From Helicobacteraceae bacterium (lineage in GTDB: Bacteria > Campylobacterota > Campylobacteria > Campylobacterales > SZUA-545), in assembly GCA_031273735.1 (NCBI GenBank), contig JAISRI010000002.1, forward strand, positions 1-10,306: a stretch of DNA of 10,306 nt. Direction: 5' to 3'. A model generated the notes under the pieces. It searched no databases. It saw only the letters and a list, made by a program, of their open reading frames with translations, and was not told where the DNA came from. Positions 1 through 5,811 of the stretch are shown piece by piece. The position numbers were made by a program, and so were the translations under genes. Within the stretch, counting starts at the first letter, position 1, and every line of letters begins with the position of its first letter.

Positions 1-664
1 TAAACGCGCTTTTAATAGCGGGAAACCAAGTTTTTGGATTGTAATAGTTTTTTGGAAATACAAGAAAGATAAAAGAGAGCCAAAAGATAATGGTTGGCAA
101 AGGGTTTGCTCTATTCACGTTGATATTTGAAACTATTGTTCCGTCATTCCAAGGGTTTTTACCCGCTAGAATATGAAATTTTAGCTCTTTTGTTCCTCTT
201 GGAATCTTAAACTTCATTGTTACGGGTTTAGCTTGTCCTTGATAGGAGTATGGGTTTTCGGCTTGTTCGGCTATTAGCTTGTCGTCTGCAAATACTTGCA
301 TTATTACGCCGTCTCTATCCTTTAGGCTTTCGTTCTTATCTACTATAAAGGTTATAGAACCGTTATGTTTGAATCTGCGAGCGAAGTTATCGGATACGAT
401 TATGCTTTCAAGACGAACGTCGTCTTTATAGTATGGGTGCATTCTGGTTTCATAGGAGTTAAATTCGCCGACATTAAAGCGTTGGAGACGGCGGACGCTT
501 TTGATAGACGACGTTTCCGCCGCTACGCGATCGGCTTTTACGGAACGTTCGCTTCCTATAGAGCGATCGGAGAAGAAAGAGATAATGTAGGCTACGATAA
601 AGATAAACGCGGCTAGGCGGGCGATGATAAAAGGCTTTTTGAGAGAGGCGAGGAGAGAGTGCAA
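1..664 (-). CDS. Membrane-anchored protein of unknown function, C-terminus beyond the window
   Basis: The minus strand is open from a TTG at 664 to the window edge, about 221 codons with no stop. The protein begins MHSLLASLKKPF, followed by a strong transmembrane stretch at about residues 12-31. A polar region rich in beta-type sequence follows (about 35-185), then a second hydrophobic segment near residues 190-205 that contains IIFWLSFIFLVF. The middle region therefore probably faces the periplasm, and more membrane segments may follow outside the window. TTG 664 is chosen because AAGGAA lies 8 nt upstream. An in-frame ATG at 706 has no ribosome site and overlaps a possible -10 box. I do not recognise the family. 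The gene is divergent from trmD. Confidence 0.7.
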   Translation of the reverse strand, partial: MHSLLASLKKPFIIARLAAFIFIVAYIISFFSDRSIGSERSVKADRVAAETSSIKSVRRLQRFNVGEFNSYETRMHPYYKDDVRLESIIVSDNFARRFKHNGSITFIVDKNESLKDRDGVIMQVFADDKLIAEQAENPYSYQGQAKPVTMKFKIPRGTKELKFHILAGKNPWNDGTIVSNINVNRANPLPTIIFWLSFIFLVFPKNYYNPKTWFPAIKSAF

Positions 665-848
665 GGGAGGGTTCCTTATTTTAAGATATGAACAATTTTG
701 CGCCATAGTAACAAAGCGAGGCTTAAAAACGGGCGGCGGCTGGATCGTTTTTTAAGAAGTCGCTAGGAGCAAAACATTCGTAGAGGATCAAACGGCAAAG
801 GATATTTGGCGATAATTAGTCAGACTACAAATAGGATAACGCGAAAAT
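665..848. promoter_or_regulatory. Divergent intergenic region with weak promoter candidates
   Basis: This 184-nt gap separates the leftward membrane gene from the rightward trmD. On the minus strand TGTTACTAT (TACTAT, 710-705) could be an extended -10, about 40 nt before the TTG at 664. On the plus strand GATAAT (811-816) is a weak -10 candidate for trmD. trmD has a modest ribosome site, AGGATAA, about 9 nt before its ATG. No convincing -35 boxes, repeats or RNA genes are visible. Confidence 0.3.
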
Positions 849-1535
849 ATGCGCCTAACGTTTATCACGCTTTTTCCAAATCTAATCGCGCCGTATTTTG
901 AGGATTCGATCTTAAAGCGGGCGAAAGAGAGCGGGCTTTTTGAGTTTGAAACGCTAAATCCGCGAGATTACTCCGCCGATAAATGGCTTAAAACCGACGA
1001 TAGCGTTACGGGAGGCGGCGCGGGTATGGTGATGACGCCCCAACCGCTATTCGATACTTTGGGCGATCTAAAACGCAAAGAGCCAAAAACGCGGATTTTA
1101 TTTATGACCCCTTGCGCTAAACGATTTAATAGTAAAGACGCAAAACGGCTGGCGCGTTTTGAGCGCGTCGCGTTTGTTTGCGGGCGCTACGAAGGTTTTG
1201 ACGAACGCGCTATCGAGGTTTTTGCCGACGAGGTTTTTTCGATCGGCGATTTTGTTTTGACGGGCGGCGAACTGCCCGCGCTTATGTGCGCCGACGCGAT
1301 TTTGCGCTTTGTTCCAAACGTTTTGGGTAACGCTTCGTCGCTTGGCGAGGAGAGTTTTGAGCGCGATCTGCTAGAAGCGCCCGTTTTTACAAAACCTTGC
1401 GTTTTTCGAGATCAAACGACGCCTAGCGAGCTTCTTAGCGGAAATCACAAGGCGATCGCCGCTTTTAGAACGCGCCTCGCAACCTTAAAAACGCGCTATT
1501 TTCGCCCCGATCTGCTAAAACAATTAGATGTTTAA
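849..1535 (+). CDS. trmD: tRNA (guanine-N1)-methyltransferase TrmD
   Basis: TrmD methylates N1 of G37 next to the anticodon, using S-adenosylmethionine, and prevents +1 frameshifting. It is a trefoil-knot (SPOUT) enzyme that works as a homodimer. Visible family motifs are GGGAGMVM (55-62), the knot segments CGRYEGFDER (111-120) and SIGDFVLTGGELPA (131-144), and the C-terminal SGNHKAI. Arg153 matches the catalytic Arg154 of the Haemophilus enzyme. The residue in line with its catalytic Asp169 is Glu168 here (GEESF instead of the usual EDSF). At 228 residues it is shorter than the usual 240-255, missing the C-terminal tail. It precedes rplS, as is common, but rimM and rpsP, which usually lie upstream, are absent from this window. 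Confidence 0.97.
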   Translation: MRLTFITLFPNLIAPYFEDSILKRAKESGLFEFETLNPRDYSADKWLKTDDSVTGGGAGMVMTPQPLFDTLGDLKRKEPKTRILFMTPCAKRFNSKDAKRLARFERVAFVCGRYEGFDERAIEVFADEVFSIGDFVLTGGELPALMCADAILRFVPNVLGNASSLGEESFERDLLEAPVFTKPCVFRDQTTPSELLSGNHKAIAAFRTRLATLKTRYFRPDLLKQLDV

Positions 1536-1558
1536 GCGCGGTAAAAGCAAAGTTTGAC

Positions 1559-1564
1559 TATAAT
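1559..1564 (+). promoter_or_regulatory. Promoter -10 box for rplS
   Basis: A perfect TATAAT, preceded by TTGAC, sits in the 63-nt gap between trmD and rplS. Transcription would begin near 1571, giving a leader of about 28 nt that includes the strong ribosome site AAGGAAA (1588-1594) before the ATG at 1599. No good -35 is visible at the usual distance, which is common for sigma-70 promoters in this phylum. It would give rplS transcription independent of trmD. Confidence 0.55.
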
Positions 1565-1598
1565 CGCGCTCTTTTTTAAGAATCCTTAAGGAAACACA

Positions 1599-1970
1599 AT
1601 GAGAAACCGCTATATTGAAGCCTTTGAAAAGGCGCAAATCGGCGAAAGAGTCCGACCGCCGTTTAGCGCGGGCGATACTATTCGCATAGGCATTCGCATT
1701 AAAGAGGGCGAAAAAACCCGTATTCAAACGTTTGAGGGCGTTTGTATCTCCAAGCGCGGCGCGGGAGCGAACAAAACCTTTACCGTTCGCAAGATCGGCG
1801 CGAACAATATCGGGGTAGAGCGGATATTTCCTCTTTACGCCGAAGCGCTAGAAACGATCGACGTCGTTCGCCGCGGACGGGTGCGCCGCGCTAAACTCTA
1901 CTACCAGCGCAATCTGCGCGGCAAAGCGGCGCGGATTAAAGAGATTCGCGTTCCAAAAGCCGCCGAATAA
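1599..1970 (+). CDS. rplS: 50S ribosomal protein L19
   Basis: L19 lies at the interface of the 30S and 50S subunits and contributes to an intersubunit bridge. The 123 residues cover the whole family: an N-terminal helix (MRNRYIEAFE), the typical segment KTRIQTFEGVCISKRGAG (about 40-57), then FTVRKI, GVERIFPLYAE and a basic tail with KLYYQRNLRGKAARI. Usual length is 115-125, so the gene is complete. AAGGAAA lies 4-5 nt upstream of the ATG. It follows trmD as in many bacteria, has its own -10 box, and is followed by a hairpin terminator. Confidence 0.97.
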   Translation: MRNRYIEAFEKAQIGERVRPPFSAGDTIRIGIRIKEGEKTRIQTFEGVCISKRGAGANKTFTVRKIGANNIGVERIFPLYAEALETIDVVRRGRVRRAKLYYQRNLRGKAARIKEIRVPKAAE

Positions 1971-1977
1971 ACTCGCG

Positions 1978-2007
1978 CAGCCGCCCTTTAAGCGGGCGGT
2001 TGTTTGT
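1978..2007 (+). terminator. Hairpin terminator after rplS
   Basis: A perfect CCGCCC/GGGCGG stem (1981-1986 with 1994-1999) extends to 9 bp with G-U, A-U and C-G pairs, has a 7-nt loop, and is followed by the T-rich TGTTTGT. It lies just after the rplS stop. Because ribH begins only 15 nt later and no promoter fits between them, it may be leaky, so that ribH is partly read through from rplS. Confidence 0.6.
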
Positions 2008-2021
2008 AAAGGTTAAAAAAT

Positions 2022-2489
2022 ATGCTCTACGAAGGCGCGTTACAACTACCCAAAAACGCAAAAATCGCGGTTATCGCCTCCCGTTTTAATCATCTTATTA
2101 GCGATCGTCTTGTCGAAGGGGCAAAAGATAGCTTTATAAGACACGGCGGCGACGAAAAAAACTTTGATCTGATCTTGGTTCCGGGCGCGTTTGAAATTCC
2201 GTTAGCGCTGAAAAAAGCGATCAAAACCGGTCGTTACGCGGGCGCGATTTGCGCGGGCGCGATTATTCGCGGTTCCACGCCGCATTTTGATTACGTGGCT
2301 GCGGAGACGACCAAAGGAATCGCCGCGGTAGCGCTAGAAGCGTTGATCCCCGTAACTTTCGGCGTGCTTACGACGGATACGATCGAACAGGCGATCGAGC
2401 GGGCGGGAAGCAAAGCGGGCAACAAGGGTTTCGAGGCTATGACGGGGCTTATCGAGCTGATCGACCTCTACGCCAAATTAGGCAAATAG
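2022..2489 (+). CDS. ribH: 6,7-dimethyl-8-ribityllumazine synthase
   Basis: Lumazine synthase condenses 5-amino-6-ribitylamino-uracil with 3,4-dihydroxy-2-butanone 4-phosphate, the penultimate step of riboflavin synthesis. The 155-residue length is typical. Family signatures are SRFN (20-23, pyrimidine site), PGAFEIP (54-60), GAIIRGSTPHFDYVAAE (79-95) with the catalytic His88, PVTFGVLTTDT (110-120) and ERAGSKAGNKG (126-136) with the phosphate-binding Arg127. TAAAGG lies 9 nt before the ATG. It heads the ribH-nusB-pyrF group. In Campylobacter jejuni kdsA precedes ribH, but here rplS does. Confidence 0.98.
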   Translation: MLYEGALQLPKNAKIAVIASRFNHLISDRLVEGAKDSFIRHGGDEKNFDLILVPGAFEIPLALKKAIKTGRYAGAICAGAIIRGSTPHFDYVAAETTKGIAAVALEALIPVTFGVLTTDTIEQAIERAGSKAGNKGFEAMTGLIELIDLYAKLGK

Positions 2490-2490
2490 C

Positions 2491-2895
2491 TTGAGCGCGC
2501 GCCATCAGGCGCGGCTGATCGCCGCCCAAGCTCTCTACGCCCTCGACATGGGCAACGGCTCTTCAGATTTTAACCGCCTATCCTACGAAAACAAAATGGC
2601 GCAAAAATACAAGGATTTCGCCCTCGCCCTCTTTGAAGGAAGCTACGCGAATTTGACGGAGATCGACGATACAATCGTTTCAAATATCTCAAAAGATTGG
2701 AGTATCGATCGGCTTGGAAAGACGGAAAAGGCGATCTTGCGTTTAGCCTGTTACGAGCTAATTTTCACCGACACCGACGCGCCAATCGCGATCGACGAGG
2801 CGATCGACCTTGCCAAAGAGCTTGCCGACGATAACGCGCCGCCTTTTATCAACGGCATTTTGGAGGCGATCCGAAAAAATAGGCGCGCCTCTTGA
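2491..2895 (+). CDS. nusB: Transcription antitermination factor NusB
   Basis: NusB binds boxA RNA together with NusE (S10) and supports antitermination of rRNA operons. The 134-residue all-helical protein starts SARHQARLIAAQALYALDM, has the conserved central segment LGKTEKAILRLACYELIF (about 75-92) and ends with IAIDEAIDLAKELADDNAPPFINGILEAI, which closely follows the usual NAINEAIELAK...FVNGVLD pattern. The start is a TTG one base after the ribH stop, so translation is probably coupled. Its stop overlaps the pyrF start by 4 nt. Confidence 0.95.
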   Translation: MSARHQARLIAAQALYALDMGNGSSDFNRLSYENKMAQKYKDFALALFEGSYANLTEIDDTIVSNISKDWSIDRLGKTEKAILRLACYELIFTDTDAPIAIDEAIDLAKELADDNAPPFINGILEAIRKNRRAS

Positions 2896-3575
2896 AACTC
2901 TGCGTCGCTCTCGATCTAAAAACGCGCAAAGAAAATCTGGCTATCGTCGAAAAACTAAGCGGGCTTGATCTGTGGTTTAAGATCGGTTTAAGAAGTTTTA
3001 TCGCCGAAGGTTGGGATTTCGTAAAAGAGGTCAAGATCAAGAGCGGCGCGCCGATTTTTTTGGATTTGAAGCTGTGCGACATTCCAAACACGACCGCCGA
3101 CGCGGCGCTTGGTATCGCCGATCACGGCGTGGAAATGTTTAATCTCCACGCCTCGGCGGGCGTTAGGACTATGGAAACGACGATGAATCGCCTAAGCGTC
3201 CTAAAAAAACGCCCAATTGTTTTGGCGGTTACCGCGCTAACGAGTTTCTCGGACGACGAGTTTATGGAGATATACAACAAGCCGATCGAAACCGCTGCAA
3301 TCGAGATGGCGCGTTTTGCTTATGGCGCGGGTTTAGACGGAGCGGTTTGCTCGGTTTATGAGAGCAAAGCGATCAAAGCCGCAAACGACGATCGGTTTTT
3401 GACGCTCTGCCCTGGCGTGCGTTTCGAGGGCGGCAAAGCCAACGATCAATCCCGCGTCGCCACGCCGCAAATCGCGTCGGAAGCGCGCTGCGACTTTATT
3501 GTAATGGGTCGCCCGATTCTCTTGGCGAGCGATCCAAGAGCCGCCGTTTTGAAAGCGTTAAGCGTGTTTTGCTAA
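2892..3575 (+). CDS. pyrF: Orotidine 5'-phosphate decarboxylase
   Basis: PyrF decarboxylates OMP to UMP, the last step of de novo pyrimidine synthesis. The 227-residue TIM barrel shows VALDLKTR (5-12), FKIG with Lys30, and the active-site segment FLDLKLCDIPNT (56-67) that supplies Asp58, Lys60 and Asp63. The second barrel half has NLHASAG, VTALTS, CPGVR and the phosphate-binding MGRPI. The start is TTG, overlapping the nusB stop in the shared TTGA, which fits coupled translation. Family length is about 225-245, so it is complete. Confidence 0.97.
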   Translation: MKLCVALDLKTRKENLAIVEKLSGLDLWFKIGLRSFIAEGWDFVKEVKIKSGAPIFLDLKLCDIPNTTADAALGIADHGVEMFNLHASAGVRTMETTMNRLSVLKKRPIVLAVTALTSFSDDEFMEIYNKPIETAAIEMARFAYGAGLDGAVCSVYESKAIKAANDDRFLTLCPGVRFEGGKANDQSRVATPQIASEARCDFIVMGRPILLASDPRAAVLKALSVFC

Positions 3576-3578
3576 AAT
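3549..3578 (+). promoter_or_regulatory. Possible promoter for tRNA-Ser inside the pyrF end
   Basis: TTGAAA (3549-3554) and TAAAAT (3573-3578) are separated by 18 nt, close to sigma-70 consensus. Transcription would begin near 3585, about 37 nt before the mature tRNA 5' end. The pyrF stop codon lies in the -10 box. The position is plausible, but chance similarity in an AT-rich stretch is possible. Confidence 0.3.
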
Positions 3579-3608
3579 CGCGGCGTGCATTTGCAAACGC
3601 GGTTTTTT
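3575..3608 (+). terminator. Possible terminator at the pyrF 3' end
   Basis: AAATCGCG (3575-3582) can pair with CGCGGTTT (3598-3605), including one G-U pair, around a 15-nt loop that holds a small TGCA/TGCA palindrome. T3603-3608 forms a run of six. It begins inside the pyrF stop codon. It overlaps the candidate tRNA promoter, so both calls are tentative. Confidence 0.4.
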
Positions 3609-3621
3609 GATCGCGCTTTTT

Positions 3622-3713
3622 GGACAGGTGGGTGAGCGGTTGAAACCACGTCCCTGCTAAGGACGCATATCTAGTAATAGGTATCGAGGGTTCGAATCCC
3701 TCCCTGTCCGCCA
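3622..3713 (+). tRNA. tRNA-Ser, anticodon GCU
   Basis: The cloverleaf can be drawn directly. The acceptor stem is GGACAGG (3622-3628) with CCTGTCC (3703-3709), discriminator G3710 and an encoded CCA (3711-3713). The anticodon stem is CGTCC/GGACG (3649-3653 and 3661-3665) with loop CTGCTAA, so the anticodon GCT is at 3656-3658 and reads AGC and AGU serine codons. The T stem is GAGGG/CCCTC (3686-3690 and 3698-3702) around TTCGAAT. The long variable arm (about 3666-3685) is the class II mark of tRNA-Ser. It lies alone between pyrF and the SPOR gene, on the same strand. Confidence 0.97.
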
Positions 3714-3819
3714 CTCTACAAGACGCTTTGTTGGTTTATTCCCCATATTAAGACCACAAATAGCGCCGCAATACGAGGTTTTATATCCTAGCGCTTTTCC
3801 GATTTACCCATTTTGTTAC

Positions 3820-3839
3820 AAACGTCGCGTCGTTTTTTT
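3820..3839 (+). terminator. Weak hairpin with T-run downstream of tRNA-Ser
   Basis: AAACG (3820-3824) pairs with CGTTT (3831-3835) around TCGCGT, and T3833-3839 is a run of seven. The stem is only 5 bp, so this is a weak terminator candidate. It is the only one between the tRNA and the next gene. Confidence 0.3.
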
Positions 3840-4016
3840 AACAAGTATATCCATAGCTTCGCTGTTGCGTTTGCTTGCGCGTAACGATTTGTCGTCCCTA
3901 GACGCTTAAAGAGGTTTTTCGCCGGAAGGATATTTTGAAGTTGTTGATTTGCTAGCGTAGGGCAAACGTATAAAAAAGCGTCAAACGCAAAGATGCAGAC
4001 GCTATCGTCGCCGTTG

Positions 4017-4022
4017 TATAAT
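4017..4022 (+). promoter_or_regulatory. Promoter -10 box for the SPOR-domain gene
   Basis: TATAAT, preceded by TTG, stands 30 nt before the chosen ATG at 4053, leaving a leader of about 24 nt. A transcript starting here could not include the in-frame ATG at 3993, which supports the later start. No clear -35 is visible. It probably drives the three-gene set up to 5757. Confidence 0.5.
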
Positions 4023-4052
4023 GCGTTTTACAAAATCAGTTCGGGGGATTTG

Positions 4053-4538
4053 ATGAGATTTTTTATCTGTTCTGTCGCGTTTTTGGCGGCGGCTTTATAC
4101 GCCGATAACTTTATCGATCCAAACGTATGGACGACAAGCGAAGATAACGTTATAGTCGTCGATCAGGATCTGCCGCCGATTACAATGCCAAAAACTCCTC
4201 TGCCGTCGATCGAACCTATCTTTCCAGAGGAAATTGACGTTCAAAATACCCAAAGCGCCGCGCCGATCGTCAAAAAGCCGATCGTTACGAACGTCCGCCC
4301 AGAGCCAATAGCCGACGAGTTTTGGGTGCAAATGGGCGCTTTTGCGGACGCGCAGGGCGCGGCAAAGCTGGAAAACAGCCTAATCGCAAGCGGCTACGCG
4401 GCGAAAACTTTTGGCGGCGATCTTAACCGCGTCGCCGTCGGTCCTTACGCGTCGCGCCGGCAAGCCGAAGAGTCGCTCTATAATTTAAGAGAGATTGAAG
4501 CCGCCGCATTCTTGACGACGGCTAATCGCTTGAGATAG
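4053..4538 (+). CDS. Secreted SPOR-domain protein
   Basis: The ATG at 4053 is preferred over an upstream in-frame ATG (3993). It has a G-rich ribosome site (GGGGGA, 4043-4048), lies below a TATAAT box, and starts a classic signal peptide (MRFFICSVAFLAAALYA, cleavage probably before DN). The 161-residue precursor then has a Pro/Asp-rich linker (about 20-85) and a C-terminal SPOR domain (about 90-155) with FWVQMGAFADAQGAAKLE and RVAVGPYASRRQAEESL. SPOR domains bind denuded glycan strands of peptidoglycan, usually at the division site, so a periplasmic role in envelope or division is inferred. No catalytic domain is present. The DUF1266 gene follows after 6 nt. Confidence 0.85.
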   Translation: MRFFICSVAFLAAALYADNFIDPNVWTTSEDNVIVVDQDLPPITMPKTPLPSIEPIFPEEIDVQNTQSAAPIVKKPIVTNVRPEPIADEFWVQMGAFADAQGAAKLENSLIASGYAAKTFGGDLNRVAVGPYASRRQAEESLYNLREIEAAAFLTTANRLR

Positions 4539-4544
4539 CCGCAG

Positions 4545-5333
4545 ATGAGCGTCGTTTGGGTCGCCGTTTTGCTTCTTATCGGCGCCGCGATCTACGTTTT
4601 CGCTAATCCAAACGCGAAAGCCGCAATCAGATCGCTTGCTAGAAGGGATTTCGCCAAAAGTCCGGAGGGCGCGCAGATTAGCCAAATACGACGACGGGCG
4701 CTTTTGGCGGGACTGATCAATAGCGAGCAAGCCGGTTTTTTTGGCGACAGTTTGGCTACGGGCGTAGATCGCAATCGGATTGAAAAGACGTTGGCTAACG
4801 TTTGGGGCGTCGTCGATAAACAGAGCGCAGTCGCGGTTTTGAATTGGTTACGTCAAAGCGGGCATAGATCCTCCTTCGGCGCGGTTTTGCCCTACGTTTT
4901 AAAGCGCGGCGATCGCCTCGATCGGCAAAAGGCTATCGAAAAAGAGTTTGGCGAAAACGCGACGGAGCTATGCAAATACGCCGATCATTTAATCGCCTGT
5001 ATGGATAGCAAAAAAAAGCGCCCGATTTTTACGATCAATAAGGAAACTTTAAGCAAAGGGATCTTAGCGTGGGACGCAAGCCGAATGATCGTAGCGGCGC
5101 GAATGGCTTACGAATCGGGCTATATCGACGAAAAAGTCGCGTGGGCTGTGATCGAAAACGGTTACGACGCGGCGGCGGCAAGCTATGAAAATTGGCGGGA
5201 GTTTGCGATAGGCTATCTGATCGGGCGCGCTATGTGGGGCGGCGATTCGAACGAGTTGGACAAACTATGCGCGATCGCGCAAAAAGCGCTAAACGACGAA
5301 AAAAGTCTTTGGAAAACGATCGCGTTTAAATAA
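4545..5333 (+). CDS. Membrane-anchored DUF1266 protein
   Basis: The 262-residue protein opens with one transmembrane segment (about 3-20, VVWVAVLLLIGAAIYVF), then a basic stretch, so the rest is most likely cytoplasmic. The C-terminal region matches the DUF1266 pattern (E. coli YbeU/YbeR type): WGVVDKQSA near 87-95, LAWDASRMIVAARMAYESGY (174-193), and SYENWREFAIGYLIGRAMWGG (213-233). The conserved WD..R, SW.EF..GYL.GR and W-G-G residues are all present. The function of DUF1266 is not known to me. The gene begins 6 nt after the SPOR gene with no strong ribosome site of its own, suggesting coupled translation, and ends 19 nt before the NifX-like gene. Confidence 0.8.
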   Translation: MSVVWVAVLLLIGAAIYVFANPNAKAAIRSLARRDFAKSPEGAQISQIRRRALLAGLINSEQAGFFGDSLATGVDRNRIEKTLANVWGVVDKQSAVAVLNWLRQSGHRSSFGAVLPYVLKRGDRLDRQKAIEKEFGENATELCKYADHLIACMDSKKKRPIFTINKETLSKGILAWDASRMIVAARMAYESGYIDEKVAWAVIENGYDAAAASYENWREFAIGYLIGRAMWGGDSNELDKLCAIAQKALNDEKSLWKTIAFK

Positions 5334-5352
5334 ACGGTAAGAGGAGAAAAAA

Positions 5353-5757
5353 ATGAGAGTAGCGGTTCCAGTACATAACGAAGGTCTAAAATCATTTACA
5401 AACGCTGGGCACGCGCCCTTTTTCGCCGTTTTTGACGTAAGCGGAAACGGCGCCTTCCGATCGGTAAAACTAGCGGAACTTCGCGCAAATCCGCGCGTTA
5501 ATTTGGAAGCCGAAGATGGTTGCGAACACGAGCGCCAACCCGAAAGCGAACCGCTAGAAGAATGCGGTTATGAAAGTAAACGCGACGAGCTTCGCTCGAT
5601 GACCTCAATTTTAAGCGACTGTTCCGATTTGATCGCCGCGAAAGTATGCAAAAACGCCGCGCGCGCCTTTAAGGAGGCGGGAATAAACGTTCGCGTTATT
5701 AGCGGGTTAAACAACGCGAGAGATATTGTCGGCGATTTTATAGCGCAACATATTTAG
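5353..5757 (+). CDS. NifX/NafY-type dinitrogenase cofactor-binding-domain protein
   Basis: The fold signature of the NifB/NifX/NafY family (PF02579) is visible. The first strand is MRVAVPV, followed by FTNAGHAPFFAVFDV (15-29). The second half has MTSILSDCSDLIAAKVCKNAARAFKEAGINVRVIS (83-117). Family members carry iron-sulfur or FeMo-cofactor precursors, but no nif genes occur here, so a general metal-cluster or redox role is an inference. Between the halves is an acidic insert (about 47-80) with Cys57, His58 and Cys71. Cys90 and Cys99 lie in the second half. A strong ribosome site (AGAGGAG) precedes the ATG. It is probably cytoplasmic and the last gene of the SPOR-DUF1266 operon. Confidence 0.75.
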   Translation: MRVAVPVHNEGLKSFTNAGHAPFFAVFDVSGNGAFRSVKLAELRANPRVNLEAEDGCEHERQPESEPLEECGYESKRDELRSMTSILSDCSDLIAAKVCKNAARAFKEAGINVRVISGLNNARDIVGDFIAQHI

Positions 5758-5811
5758 AGCTAAAATTGCCGCGATCCGTAAAACCGCGTTAAAACCTATA
5801 ATTTTTTAGCT
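5758..5811. terminator. Inverted repeat between convergent genes, possible two-way terminator
   Basis: AGCTAAAA (5758-5765) is the exact reverse complement of TTTTAGCT (5804-5811), with a short CGCG/CGCG pair inside (5770-5773 and 5785-5788). It begins right after the NifX-like stop and overlaps the last codons of the convergent methyltransferase. T5802-5807 gives a T-run for plus-strand transcripts and A5762-5765 a short one for the minus strand. The long loop makes it a moderate candidate. Confidence 0.4.

Larger units (their letters stand above)
3714..4052. other. Gene-poor stretch after tRNA-Ser
   Basis: This 339-nt stretch holds no gene I can support. The longest open frame is on the minus strand between stops at 3788-3790 and 4028-4030 (79 codons), but it has no usable start codon at its upstream end and no recognisable family. 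A short stem AAACG/CGTTT (3820-3824 and 3831-3835) followed by seven T could be a weak terminator for the tRNA transcript. The right end holds the -10 box of the SPOR gene. Confidence 0.5.

Noticed and set aside
365..616. Open frame of 83 codons on the plus strand
   Set aside because: It lies antisense to the membrane-anchored gene (1-664), which has a ribosome site, a signal anchor and sensible protein sequence. The plus-strand translation resembles no protein.
3496..3714. Minus-strand open frame starting MADREGFEPSIP
   Set aside because: This is the well-known false protein read antisense through a tRNA-Ser gene. It also overlaps the end of pyrF.
3788..4030. Minus-strand open stretch of 79 codons, possible remnant gene
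   Set aside because: It has no usable start codon at the upstream end, matches no family I know, and runs through the promoter of the SPOR gene.
3993..4052. Longer start for the SPOR-domain protein
   Set aside because: The added 20 residues would precede the signal peptide and contain the TATAAT box, and the ATG at 3993 has no ribosome site.
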